Positions 34,958 to 43,827 of a DNA stretch of 64,000 bases are shown in pieces. The translations under genes were made by a program, and so were the position numbers. The stretch is taken from NCBI GenBank assembly GCA_963851415.1, contig CAWKPF010000003.1, forward strand, positions 2,480,001-2,544,000, written 5' to 3'. Numbering within the stretch: position 1 is the stretch's first letter; each line of letters begins with the position of its first letter. A model generated the notes under the pieces. The model ran no database searches. It was not told the origin of the DNA and saw only the letters and a list, made by a program, of their open reading frames with translations. The DNA is from CAWKPF01 sp963851415. Lineage in GTDB: Bacteria > Acidobacteriota > Thermoanaerobaculia > Multivoradales > Multivoraceae.

Positions 34958-36208
34958 CTACCAGAGCCCGTACTTCTGGACTTCGGCTCGGCCCACCACC
35001 ATGTGATGCACCTCATCCGGGCCGTCGGCGAACCGGAGGTGGCGCATGTCGGTATACAAGTCGGCCAGCGGGGTCCACTGGGAGATCCCGGTGGCCCCGT
35101 GCATCTGGATCGCGGCATCGATGATCTCGCAGCATTTCTCCGGGACCATCGCCTTGACCGCACTGACGTAGACGCGCGCTTCCTGATTGCCCAGTACGTC
35201 CATTGCCTTGGCGGCCTGCAAGACCGAGAGCCGCATCGCGTTGATCTCGATCCGGGCTCGAGAGATCACCTCCAGGTTCTTGCCCAACCGAACGATCGGC
35301 TTCCCGAAGGCCTCGCGCGTGCTGGCGCGCCGGACCATCAGCTCGAGCGCCTTCTCGGCCTTGCCGATCGACCGCATGCAGTGATGGATGCGCCCCGGGC
35401 CGAGACGCACCTGAGAGATCTCGAAGCCTCGACCCTCTCCCAACAGGATGTTCTCCTTGGGTACCCGCACGTCCTCGAACCTGATGTGCATGTGTCCGCG
35501 CGGCGCGTGGTCGTGGCCGAACACCTGCATTCCCTCCAGAATCTGCACCCCGGGAGTATCGATCGGCACCAGGATCTGAGACTGCTGCCGGCTCGGGTTG
35601 GTGGCATCCGGGCTGGTCTTGACCATGGTGATCATGATCTTGCAGCGGGGATCTCCGGCGCCGGAGATGTAGAACTTCTCGCCGTTGATCACCCACTCGT
35701 CCCCTTCGAGAACGGCACGGGTCTCGATGTTCTTGGCGTCCGAAGACGCGACTCCGGGCTCGGTCATGGCGTATGCCGAGCGGATCTCTCCGGCGAGCAA
35801 CGGCTTCAGCCACTTCTCCTTCTGCTCTGGAGTCCCGACCCGTTCGAGAACCTCCATGTTGCCGGTGTCGGGAGCGCTACAGTTGAGTGTCTCCGAGGCC
35901 AGGGAGAACTTGCCGAGCTCCACCGCGATGTACGCGTAGTCGAGATTGCTCAGACCCTGACCGATCTCGGAGTCCGGCAGAAAGAAGTTCCACAGCCCCG
36001 AGGCCTTTGCCTTGTCCTTGGCGCCTTCGAGCAGCTCCAGCTGCCGCGGGTGCCACGACCAGCGATCGTCCTTCTCCTTGTCGAGCGCGAAGAACTCCTC
36101 GGTGATCGGCTCGACGTGGTCTCTGATGTGTGCTTTCACCGCCTCCATCAGAGGCTGGGCTTCCTTCGACATCGCCAGGTTGAACAGGCTGGTATCGACT
36201 TCAGTCAT
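34958..36208 (-). CDS. Acyl-CoA dehydrogenase (ACAD10/11-like)
   Basis: 416 residues. FAD enzyme that oxidises acyl-CoA to enoyl-CoA, the first step of beta-oxidation. YAMTEPGVASSDA is the flavin/substrate loop, WVINGEKFYISGAGD follows, and QMHGATGISQWTPLADLYTDMRHLRFADGPDEVH is the conserved C-terminal helix region. The chain from VEPITEEFFALDKEKDDRW resembles the longer-chain ACAD11-like group. No signal peptide, so cytoplasmic. It does not overlap neighbours; the esterase gene lies 101 nt upstream on the same strand. It could feed the bifunctional enzyme at 41561-43645. Confidence 0.94.
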   Translation of the reverse strand: MTEVDTSLFNLAMSKEAQPLMEAVKAHIRDHVEPITEEFFALDKEKDDRWSWHPRQLELLEGAKDKAKASGLWNFFLPDSEIGQGLSNLDYAYIAVELGKFSLASETLNCSAPDTGNMEVLERVGTPEQKEKWLKPLLAGEIRSAYAMTEPGVASSDAKNIETRAVLEGDEWVINGEKFYISGAGDPRCKIMITMVKTSPDATNPSRQQSQILVPIDTPGVQILEGMQVFGHDHAPRGHMHIRFEDVRVPKENILLGEGRGFEISQVRLGPGRIHHCMRSIGKAEKALELMVRRASTREAFGKPIVRLGKNLEVISRARIEINAMRLSVLQAAKAMDVLGNQEARVYVSAVKAMVPEKCCEIIDAAIQMHGATGISQWTPLADLYTDMRHLRFADGPDEVHHMVVGRAEVQKYGLW

Positions 36209-36309
36209 TCTGCGACTCCTCAGTGGGTGTTCGGGGATACACGCATGGTAGCCGAGGCCGCAATCGACACCGAAGATCCCGAGTCTCCGAACCCGTGTCG
36301 CCGCAGCGA

Positions 36310-37257
36310 CTATCGACTGCCCTCACGAGAGGGGAAGAGAAATCGCAGCCCGTTGGTGAGAGCGCGGGGGAAGACCGAGTTGTGGGTCTCGCCGTCGAGG
36401 ACTTCGAAGCGCAGCACGAGCCCGTCGTAGTCGCGGCTCTCGAGCTGCGCCCCGAAACGCTCGAGGTCCGCCACCATGTCGTGTCGGGTGTTGCGCTCGC
36501 GTGAGCCCACCGCCAGGTAGATCCTGCCGGGCAACGACCGGGTCTCCGCGGCGTAGCGTGCCTCGTTGCGGAAGCTCCAGTGGTCGTCGTACCAGAGCGA
36601 GGGGCTCACCGCCAGGATCCCAGAGAAGAGACTCGGCCTGTGGAGCTTGGCGTAGGTCACGAAGAGGCCGCCGTAGGAATGTCCCACCAGCGTACGATCT
36701 CCGGGGATCAGTCGATAGCGCTTTTCGAGCGCGGGGATCAGCTCGTCCTCGAGGAACGTCGCGAAGCTCGGTGCGCCCCCGGACTCCTTCTGATACTCCC
36801 GTCCGTACCCCGAGTCTTCGACAAAGGTCGGCGTGTAGTCGCGGGATCGATTGGCTCGGTACTCCGGGCTCGCCCGATCGACGCGGCCGGCGTAGCCGAT
36901 GCCCACCACGATCATCTCCGGCAGATCTCGACGCTCGCTCAGATGATCGGTGATGTTGCGAGCGATCAGGAAACTGTAGTGCGTGTCGAGCAGGAGCAGG
37001 AGCGGATAGGGACCGCCCCCCTCGACATGGCTGTGCGGAAGAGCGACTTCGAGGCGATAGTTCACCCCGTTCGCCTCGGAGCGCAACCAGAACTGCTCCG
37101 TGCGCGGGACCTCCAGCGACTCCGTCTCTTCCCGCATCGACGAAAGCGGCTCGACCGTGCTTCCCGGTACCCCGCCGCGTGCCCCTGCCTGGCTCCGGAC
37201 GGGACCGACGACCGGCAGAGACAAGAGGATCCCGATCGCCAGGATGCGATTTCGCAT
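36310..37257 (-). CDS. Secreted esterase (IroE/Fes-like alpha/beta hydrolase)
   Basis: 315 residues. N-terminal signal peptide (ILAIGILLSLPVVGPVRSQ). PYPLLLLLDTHYSF and VVGIGY lead to the nucleophile elbow GHSYGGLF, and AVSPSLWYDDHW follows, the pattern of the esterase family that includes IroE and BesA, which cleave siderophore esters, and S-formylglutathione hydrolase relatives. The catalytic His is likely in DGETHNSVF near the end. No siderophore genes are nearby, so the substrate is open. Located upstream of the acyl-CoA dehydrogenase gene on the same strand. Confidence 0.87.
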   Translation of the reverse strand: MRNRILAIGILLSLPVVGPVRSQAGARGGVPGSTVEPLSSMREETESLEVPRTEQFWLRSEANGVNYRLEVALPHSHVEGGGPYPLLLLLDTHYSFLIARNITDHLSERRDLPEMIVVGIGYAGRVDRASPEYRANRSRDYTPTFVEDSGYGREYQKESGGAPSFATFLEDELIPALEKRYRLIPGDRTLVGHSYGGLFVTYAKLHRPSLFSGILAVSPSLWYDDHWSFRNEARYAAETRSLPGRIYLAVGSRERNTRHDMVADLERFGAQLESRDYDGLVLRFEVLDGETHNSVFPRALTNGLRFLFPSREGSR

Positions 37258-37393
37258 GGCTTCTCCCCGCTTCTTTCGAGGCGACCCTAACGGGTCGCAG
37301 AGCGAGACGGGCCCTCTCGAGTCCAGGCCCGAGAGTCCGCGAAGCCCCCTCCCTCTCTGCCGCCCGACGAAGTCGGCCGAGCTTTCGAGAATC

Positions 37394-38254
37394 CTAATCG
37401 CGAACCGGACGGAGCGAGCTGATCGAATCGTCGAGGCCCAGTCGACTCAGGTCGTCCTCGTCGTCATCGACCGTGCGACAATCCCGGAAGTTCGCCTCCC
37501 TGCACAGCTCCCACTCCCCCTCCACGCGAACCGAGGAGATCCGATCGTTCCAGCTGCCGTCCAGCGCGGACATGGCCCGGTCGTAGGTCGTCTTTCGGCC
37601 GTCGTAGTCGTCGTCCTCGTAGACCGTGATCTCATGGTCGTCATAGTCGTCGTCATCGTCGTTGTCACGACCGTTGCCGACCAGACGTACGGAACTGATG
37701 GAGTCGTCGAGGCCGAGCCGACTCAGATCGTCCTCGTCGTCATCGACAGTGCGGCAATCCCGGAAGTTCGCTTCCTTGCACAGCTCCCACTCCCCTTCCA
37801 CGCGGACCGAAGAGATCCGGTCGTTCCAACTGCCGTCCAGGGACGACTCGGACGAATCGAAGGTCTTCTTCCGGCCATCGAAGTCATCGTCCTCGTAGAC
37901 GATCAGTTCACCCTCGTCGTCGTAGTCGTTGTCGTAGTCGTCGTCGTCGATCGGACGCAGCGAGCTGATCTCGTCGTTCAAGCGGATGGTGCGCAGGTCT
38001 CTGATGTCGTCGCGCACAGTCACGCAGTCCCTGAAGTCAGCCTCCTTGCAGAGCTCCCATCGCCCCTCCACGCGAACGGACGAGATCCGATCGTTCCACC
38101 GGCTCGACAGTGCCGACTCCCCCGAATCGAACGTCTCGTCGTCGCCGGAGTAGTCATCCCCCTCGTAGACCCGGATCTCCTGGGCCATGGCGGTCCCGGC
38201 AAGACAAGCCACCAGCCAGCAGCTAGCAAGAACGATCCCGTACTGGTATCTCAT
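37394..38254 (-). CDS. Secreted protein of three beta-gamma-crystallin domains
   Basis: 286 residues. Signal peptide MRYQYGIVLASCWLVACLAG ending TAMAQ. Three domains of about 80 residues follow, each with two Greek-key motifs; calcium-clamp sequences of the (N/D)(N/D)-x-I-S-S type appear six times: NDRISS, NDEISS, NDRISS, DDSISS, NDRISS, DDSISS. Such domains bind Ca2+ in microbial proteins. Acidic Asp-rich linkers join the domains. Each domain has a conserved Cys pair (ELCKEA, FRDC) that may form a disulfide. The ATG at 38254 has GGAG 8 nt upstream. Domains 2 and 3 are nearly identical in DNA. Role unknown: structural, stress or inhibitor functions are all possible. Confidence 0.88.
   Translation of the reverse strand: MRYQYGIVLASCWLVACLAGTAMAQEIRVYEGDDYSGDDETFDSGESALSSRWNDRISSVRVEGRWELCKEADFRDCVTVRDDIRDLRTIRLNDEISSLRPIDDDDYDNDYDDEGELIVYEDDDFDGRKKTFDSSESSLDGSWNDRISSVRVEGEWELCKEANFRDCRTVDDDEDDLSRLGLDDSISSVRLVGNGRDNDDDDDYDDHEITVYEDDDYDGRKTTYDRAMSALDGSWNDRISSVRVEGEWELCREANFRDCRTVDDDEDDLSRLGLDDSISSLRPVRD
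37419..37840 (-). repeat. Recent intragenic duplication (146-nt copies at 37419-37564 and 37695-37840)
   Basis: The two segments align without gaps and differ at only a small share of positions, mostly third codon positions. They code for the bulk of domains 3 and 2 of the beta-gamma-crystallin protein. Domain 1 is more diverged, so the last duplication event was between domains 2 and 3. Confidence 0.8.
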
Positions 38255-38489
38255 TTCGATGCTCCTCGAGCGTTGTGAATCGTCACCCCACAGAACCGGT
38301 GAGGCCCCCTGGCGTTCGCGGGCCGGCCTCTGCTCGATGCCGTCGGGCTCGGCGAGGACCTTAGACGAACCCGTGACTGCGAGTTGTCGCGATGCCGACA
38401 TTCTCCGCGACGCCGTTCGTGAGCGCCGGGCCACCGATTCCTGGCTCCCGGCAGCCCGGGTCCACAGCCTGTATTTCTATCTTAACTAG

Positions 38490-38495
38490 TATAAT
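38490..38495 (+). promoter_or_regulatory. Consensus -10 box (TATAAT) before the hybrid kinase gene
   Basis: TATAAT in an AT-rich island, about 50 nt before the ATG at 38546. No good -35 hexamer lies at 16-18 nt. It overlaps an in-frame TTG at 38495, which argues against that codon as a start. Confidence 0.35.
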
Positions 38496-38545
38496 TGGCT
38501 CCCTGTCGCCGACCGCGGCAGGGAAGCGCTGTCCACGATCGATCC

Positions 38546-41458
38546 ATGCCGTCTCCAGAGACCCACGACACCCTCCCTCGACTCCTGCCACAGCAGGAGA
38601 CCGGGCGCAACCCGCCTCCGACCTGGCCACCGCTGGCGGTAACCGGTGGGCGTCGAGTCCTCCTCGTTCAGGCCGTTTCGGCGGTCTCTCTCTTTCTGCT
38701 CTCCCACCTCTCCCTGGTGCTCCTGCCCAGCTCCAGCGGCACTGGCCTCGTCTGGCCCCCTGCGGGCCTGGCCTGCGCTCTCGCGCTCCTGGGAGGCCGC
38801 CGACTGTGGCCCGCCATCGCCACCGGCAGCCTCGCCTTCCACCTCTCGGTCGGCACCGGCATGGGCACGGCCGTCGTGGTCGCCTCGATCGAGCTGCTCC
38901 AGGCGGCGCTGCCCGCACTGCTGCTCGAATGGATCGGCTTCCGCTACTGGCTGGAGAGCCGAAGGGACCTGATTCTCTTCGTTGGCGCCCAGATCTTCGG
39001 GAGCGGCTTCGGCGCCTTCCTGATCCCTGGTCTCGTCTACGCGCTCGGTGGCCACCAGGGGTTGCGCGACCTGCCCGTCCAACGCAATCCGCTCGAATGG
39101 TGGATGGGCGACGCCACGGGAGCCCTGGTCGTCGGCGGCACCCTGGTGCTGATCGCCTCGCGACTCGGGCGGCGCAAGAACCGGCTTTCCCACCTGAGCA
39201 CGTCGCACACCACGTTCTACGTGGCGCTCAGCGTGCTGCTGGCGGCGCCGGCCTTCTTCCAGCCGCCCACGGCGGCACCCGGGGCTTCCCTGGTGCTCGC
39301 TCTGCTCGCTCTGCCCCTCGGCATCCTGGTCGCCCTGGCCCTGCGACCGGTGGAGACTGCCCTCTTCGCCTCCCTCGTCTCCGTGCTCGCCGCGACCCAG
39401 ACGGCGCACGGCTTCGGCCCGTTCGCCGGCAGCGACACCTGGGCCAGCCCAGCCTGGGCCTGGATGGTTGCACTCTTCGGTGGCAGCGTGCTCACCAGCG
39501 TACGTCTGCGCGAAGAGCGCAGAGCCCATGCCCACTCACGCACCAGTCGGCTCCTGCTCCGTCGCATTGTCGACACGGTCCCTGCCGTCATCAACGTCAA
39601 GGATGCTCGCGGACGGGTGGTGTTCATCAATCAAAGCCAGCGCGAGCTCCTCGACAAGGACGCCAGCGAGATCCTGGGCCGCATGCCCTCCGAGCTCGAT
39701 CACTCGTTCCTCGGCTCACGCCTCGAAGCCCTCGACCGAGAAATCCTCTCGACCGGAGCACTGCGCCCGTTCGAAGAAGTCAGGCTGGAGAATGCGGAAG
39801 GCCAGGATCGGATCTTCATCCAGACCAAGGTACCGATGAAGAGCAGCGGCTCGAGGTACGACTCCCTGCTGACGGTGGCACTCGACGTCTCGGAGCAGAA
39901 GCGCGCCGAGCGTGCGTTGCGTGAGTCCGAGGCTCGGCTGCGTTCACTGCTGGAGAACCTTCCTGGATGGGTCGTGCTCATCGACCTCGAGGGCCGTCTG
40001 CTCTTCGGCAGCCACACCTCGGGAGGCATCGCCCTCGACGACGTGATCGGAGTCCGTCACTCGATCTCGATCCCACCTGCCGCCTCCGCGAGAGCGCGCA
40101 TGGTTCGCGAGCAGGTGGCCGCGACCGGCCAGGCCGCCGAGTACGAGATCCGGGTCGCAGAGCCGCGCGAGGCCTGGCTGAGCGTCGCGGTGAGCCCGGT
40201 GATCGAGGCCGACCAGGTCGTATCCCTGCTTCTGCTGCTCACCGATGTGACCGAAGGCAAGAGAGCGGGGCTCGCCCGCGATATGGAGCGCGACGAGAGG
40301 GCCAGCCTGCAACGCTTCGAGAGCCTCGGAGCGCTCGCCGGAGGCGTCGCCCATGACTTCAACAATCTGCTGGTGGGCATCCTGGGCAACGCCGCCCTCC
40401 TCTCCGAGCATCTCGGCACCCAGCCGGAAGGACTCGACATGGTGCGCCAGATTCAGCTGGCCGCCGAAAGAGCATCCGAAATGTGCGAGCAGATGCTCGC
40501 CTATGCGGGCCGAAAGACAATACGGGCCTACCCGCTGGATCTCAACGAGATCCTCGTAGAGCTGATCGGTCTCCTGCGGGGTCGCATTGGAGACGAGGTG
40601 CAGATCGACCTCGATCTCCAGCCGGACCTGCCCGCGGTGCTGGGCGATCGGGCTCAGCTGCACCGGGTGGCCATGAATCTGGTCGTCAACGCCGCCGACT
40701 CGATCTTCGACGAGCGGGGCCGCGTCGGCGTGCGTTCCTCGGTGATCGACCTCGCCAGCGTCGGTCCGACGGCGCCCGACCTGGACGCGGGCGTCTACGT
40801 CGCCCTGGAGGTCACGGACGAAGGCTGCGGCATGGACGAGGAGACGCTTCGCCACCTCTTCGAGCCCTTCTTCAGCACCAAGCGTTCGGGCCGAGGTCTC
40901 GGACTGGCAGCAGTGCAGGGAATCGTCCGCAGCCATGGTGGCGCCATCGACGTCACCAGTGCCGTCGGCGAGGGCACCACCTTCCGAGTCCTGCTGCCCA
41001 TCGCTGCGGCTGGAGCCGAGACCGATCGCACGCATCTCGAGGATCACGGCAGCGCAGACTCGCCGAGGGGGATGGGACGGACGGTGTTGATCGTCGACGA
41101 CGAAGAGTTGGTGCTCGCACTGGCGCGCCGCGTTCTCGAGCGCGAGGGCTTTCGACCACTGACAGCTCGCAACAGCACGGAGCTCTGGCAGGCCTTCGAC
41201 GTCGAAGGAGACACCATCTCTCTGGTGCTACTGGACCTGACGATGCCCAAGACCAATCCCGAAGAGAATCTGGCGCGGCTGCATGCCAGCTGGCCGGAGG
41301 TTCCCGTGATTCTCTCGAGCGGGTATGACGCCGATCGTGCCCGCCGGCTCGCCTCTCAGCACCACGTGGCTTTTCTGCAGAAGCCGTATCACCCCGATCG
41401 ACTCGCCGCCCTGGCCCGGCGAACTGCACGCCTGGCACCCGCCCCACTGGGGGATTGA
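38546..41458 (+). CDS. MASE1-PAS hybrid sensor histidine kinase with receiver domain
   Basis: 970 residues. An N-terminal integral membrane sensor of the MASE1 type (about 30-320, several helices, GLVWPPAGLACALALL and FRYWLESRRDL) is followed by PAS domains (about 335-450 and 460-570). The phospho-acceptor is His603 in GGVAHDFNNLL. The ATPase domain has NLVVNAADSI, DEGCGMDEET and GRGLGLAAVQGIV. A C-terminal receiver (about 846-965) carries VDDEE and the phospho-acceptor Asp897 in LLDLTMP, with Lys in QKPYHP. All catalytic boxes are present. No response regulator gene with an output domain is adjacent, so it is an orphan kinase. MASE1 proteins sense unknown signals, often linked to cyclic-di-GMP or developmental control. 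Confidence 0.92.
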   Translation: MPSPETHDTLPRLLPQQETGRNPPPTWPPLAVTGGRRVLLVQAVSAVSLFLLSHLSLVLLPSSSGTGLVWPPAGLACALALLGGRRLWPAIATGSLAFHLSVGTGMGTAVVVASIELLQAALPALLLEWIGFRYWLESRRDLILFVGAQIFGSGFGAFLIPGLVYALGGHQGLRDLPVQRNPLEWWMGDATGALVVGGTLVLIASRLGRRKNRLSHLSTSHTTFYVALSVLLAAPAFFQPPTAAPGASLVLALLALPLGILVALALRPVETALFASLVSVLAATQTAHGFGPFAGSDTWASPAWAWMVALFGGSVLTSVRLREERRAHAHSRTSRLLLRRIVDTVPAVINVKDARGRVVFINQSQRELLDKDASEILGRMPSELDHSFLGSRLEALDREILSTGALRPFEEVRLENAEGQDRIFIQTKVPMKSSGSRYDSLLTVALDVSEQKRAERALRESEARLRSLLENLPGWVVLIDLEGRLLFGSHTSGGIALDDVIGVRHSISIPPAASARARMVREQVAATGQAAEYEIRVAEPREAWLSVAVSPVIEADQVVSLLLLLTDVTEGKRAGLARDMERDERASLQRFESLGALAGGVAHDFNNLLVGILGNAALLSEHLGTQPEGLDMVRQIQLAAERASEMCEQMLAYAGRKTIRAYPLDLNEILVELIGLLRGRIGDEVQIDLDLQPDLPAVLGDRAQLHRVAMNLVVNAADSIFDERGRVGVRSSVIDLASVGPTAPDLDAGVYVALEVTDEGCGMDEETLRHLFEPFFSTKRSGRGLGLAAVQGIVRSHGGAIDVTSAVGEGTTFRVLLPIAAAGAETDRTHLEDHGSADSPRGMGRTVLIVDDEELVLALARRVLEREGFRPLTARNSTELWQAFDVEGDTISLVLLDLTMPKTNPEENLARLHASWPEVPVILSSGYDADRARRLASQHHVAFLQKPYHPDRLAALARRTARLAPAPLGD

Positions 41459-41560
41459 GCCCCCCAGAAGTAGGTGGCCGCACAGGCCTCTCCCCGCTAC
41501 GATAGGGGACCACACACATCGATTCTGCAGATCGGCATCGAGGCCGATGAAGGAGAGAAC

Positions 41561-43645
41561 ATGCCTGCCGTCACCGACATGGTGGATCTGGAGCAGCGCG
41601 GCCGGGTTGCGCTGATCTCGATCGACAATCCCCCCGTCAACGCCCTCAGCCAGGGGGTTCGAGCCGGAATCCTCGAAGGTGTCGCCCGGGCCCTCGCCGA
41701 TGACGAGACCGAGGCGATCGTACTCAGTTGCCGCGGCCGGACCTTCATCGCCGGCGCCGACATCACGGAGTTCGGCAAGCCACCGCAGCCGCCAGGCCTG
41801 CACGAGGCCCTCGAAGCCATCGAGAACAGCTCCAAGCCCGTCGTGGCAGCGATTCACGGCACGGCCCTGGGCGGCGGTCTCGAGACCGCCCTGGTCTGCC
41901 ATTTCCGTGTCGCGGTCGACAGTGCTCGCTTCGGACTGCCCGAAGTCAAGCTCGGCCTGCTTCCGGGCGCCGGGGGAACGCAGCGACTGCCGCGGGTGGT
42001 GGGAGTCCAGAAAGCCCTCGAAATGGTGACCAGCGGAGAGATGATCGGGGCCGCGGAGGCCCACGCCGCCGGCCTGGTCGACGAAGTGATCGATGGCGAT
42101 CTCACCGACGGCGCCGTTGCTTTCGCCGAGCGCGTGCTGGACGAAGGCCGAGCGCTCACCCGCATCCGGGACCGCGACGACAAGCTCGCCGAGGCCAAGG
42201 CCGACCCCGCGATCTTCGACGAGTTCCGGCGCAAGATCGCCCGCAAGACCCGTGGCTTCCTGGCGCCGGAGTACAACATCCGATGCATCGAAGGCGCGGT
42301 GAACCAGCCCTTCGACGAGGGGATGAAGGTCGAGCGCGAGCTGTTCACCGAATTGATGACCGGAGAGCAGTCCAAGGCCCAGCGCTACTACTTCTTCGCC
42401 GAGCGGGAGGCCGCCAAGGTCCCCGACGTGCCCAGGGACACGCCGATGCGACCCGTCGAGACGGTCGGAGTCCTGGGGGCGGGAACCATGGGCGGCGGCA
42501 TCTCGATGAACTTCGCCAACGTGGGTATCCCCGTGGTCATCGTCGAGCGCGAGCAGGAAGCCCTCGACCGCGGTCTCGCCACGATTCGCAAGAACTACGA
42601 ACGCTCGGCCAAGCGTGGGCGCCTCACCGCCGATCAGGTCGAAGAGCGGATGTCCCTGATCACCGGATCGCTCGACAAGGGACAGTTCGCCGACCGCGAT
42701 CTCGTCGTCGAGGCGGTCTTCGAGGACATGGAGCTCAAGAAGAGCATCTTCAAGGAGCTCGACGGAATCTGCAAGCAGGGGGCGATCCTGGCGACCAACA
42801 CCTCGGCACTCGATGTCAACGAGATCGCGGCCCAAACGAAGCGACCCGAGGACGTGATCGGCTTGCACTTCTTCAGCCCGGCCAACGTGATGCGCCTGGT
42901 CGAGGTGGTGCGGGGAGAGAAGACCGCCAAGGACGTCATCGCCACCTCGATGGCCATGTCCAAGACGATCAAGAAGATCGCGGTCTTGGTGGGGGTGTGC
43001 CGAGGCTTCGTCGGCAACCGCATGCTCTTCCAGCGTCGCATCGAGGCCGACAAGCTGGTCCTCGAAGGCGCGACACCGTGGCAGGTGGACGACGTGATCT
43101 TCGACTTCGGGTTCCCGATGGGACCGTATGCGATGGGCGATCTCGCCGGGCTCGACATCGGGTGGAAGGCGGAGACCTCCACGTCGAGCACGTTGCGTGA
43201 GATGTTGTGTGAACGGGGCCGGCGTGGCCAGAAGACCGGCCGTGGCTACTACATCTACGACCCGGAGACCCGGCAGCGCACTCCCGATCCGGAGGTCGAG
43301 GAGATGACCGCGGAGCTCGCCGAGAAGCACGGCATCGAGCGGCGCGAGGTCACCGACGAGGAGATCCTCCAGCGCTGTCTCTACCCGATGGTCAACGAGG
43401 GTGCCAAGATCCTCGAAGAGGGTATGGCCACGCGCCCGAGCGACATCGACGTCATCTGGGTCAACGGCTATGGGTGGCCGGTGTATCGGGGCGGTCCGAT
43501 GTTCTGGGCAGACAGCATCGGCCTCGACAACATCGTCGCGACCTACGCCGACTTCCGAGAGCGCTTCGGCGATCACTGGCAGCCGGCGAAACTGATGGTA
43601 GACCTCGCGAACGCCGGGCAGGGCTTCGCCGACTGGAAGCGCTAG
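41561..43645 (+). CDS. Bifunctional enoyl-CoA hydratase/3-hydroxyacyl-CoA dehydrogenase
   Basis: 694 residues. Crotonase domain 1-190: oxyanion GTALGGGLETAL and the catalytic-Glu segment FGLPEVKLGLLPGAGGTQRL. NAD-binding Rossmann domain from about residue 300 with GVLGAGTMGGGI, then NTSALDVNEIA, the catalytic HFFSPANVMRLVEVV and GFVGNRM. The C-terminal part ends in a second HAD_C-like domain (YPMVNEGAKILEEG, VWVNGYGWPVYRGGPMFWAD). This arrangement matches FadJ/EHHADH-type enzymes that carry out steps 2 and 3 of beta-oxidation. GGAGA lies 4 nt before the ATG; the upstream open frame lacks a good start. No thiolase gene follows in the window. Confidence 0.95.
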   Translation: MPAVTDMVDLEQRGRVALISIDNPPVNALSQGVRAGILEGVARALADDETEAIVLSCRGRTFIAGADITEFGKPPQPPGLHEALEAIENSSKPVVAAIHGTALGGGLETALVCHFRVAVDSARFGLPEVKLGLLPGAGGTQRLPRVVGVQKALEMVTSGEMIGAAEAHAAGLVDEVIDGDLTDGAVAFAERVLDEGRALTRIRDRDDKLAEAKADPAIFDEFRRKIARKTRGFLAPEYNIRCIEGAVNQPFDEGMKVERELFTELMTGEQSKAQRYYFFAEREAAKVPDVPRDTPMRPVETVGVLGAGTMGGGISMNFANVGIPVVIVEREQEALDRGLATIRKNYERSAKRGRLTADQVEERMSLITGSLDKGQFADRDLVVEAVFEDMELKKSIFKELDGICKQGAILATNTSALDVNEIAAQTKRPEDVIGLHFFSPANVMRLVEVVRGEKTAKDVIATSMAMSKTIKKIAVLVGVCRGFVGNRMLFQRRIEADKLVLEGATPWQVDDVIFDFGFPMGPYAMGDLAGLDIGWKAETSTSSTLREMLCERGRRGQKTGRGYYIYDPETRQRTPDPEVEEMTAELAEKHGIERREVTDEEILQRCLYPMVNEGAKILEEGMATRPSDIDVIWVNGYGWPVYRGGPMFWADSIGLDNIVATYADFRERFGDHWQPAKLMVDLANAGQGFADWKR

Positions 43646-43691
43646 GCGACCGACCTAGAGCCCCACGGACGGGTTGGTCTGCGGACCTTCG

Positions 43692-43715
43692 GGGAGCACG
43701 CACAGGCGTGCTCCC
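43692..43715. terminator. Strong hairpin between convergent genes
   Basis: GGGAGCACGC (43692-43701) and GCGTGCTCCC (43706-43715) form a perfect 10-bp stem closed by the tetraloop ACAG. It lies 46 nt after the bifunctional enzyme's stop and 112 nt after the convergent MFS stop. There is no T-run on either side, so it may act as a bidirectional block or RNA 3'-end protector. Confidence 0.5.
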
Positions 43716-43827
43716 TACCTCCGCCAGGCTGGGATCGATCCAGACAGGCGCGTTCGAGGCAGGAGCATGGCCCGGCCAGGCTCGATGACCGTGGTCGGCT
43801 CCTCGGGCAGCTCGACCTTCGGAACGG

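Noticed and set aside
37419..37840. CRISPR array or satellite from repeated segments
   Set aside because: The repeats are protein domain copies in frame, of 146 nt and only two units, with no spacer pattern.
38495..38545. TTG at 38495 as start of the hybrid kinase
   Set aside because: It lies on the TATAAT -10 box and has no Shine-Dalgarno; ATG 38546 fits the protein better.
41228..43576. Long open frame (782 codons) on the minus strand opposite the bifunctional fatty-acid enzyme gene
   Set aside because: GC-rich genes often leave the opposite strand open; the plus-strand protein is clearly real with all catalytic motifs, and the minus frame shows no domain.
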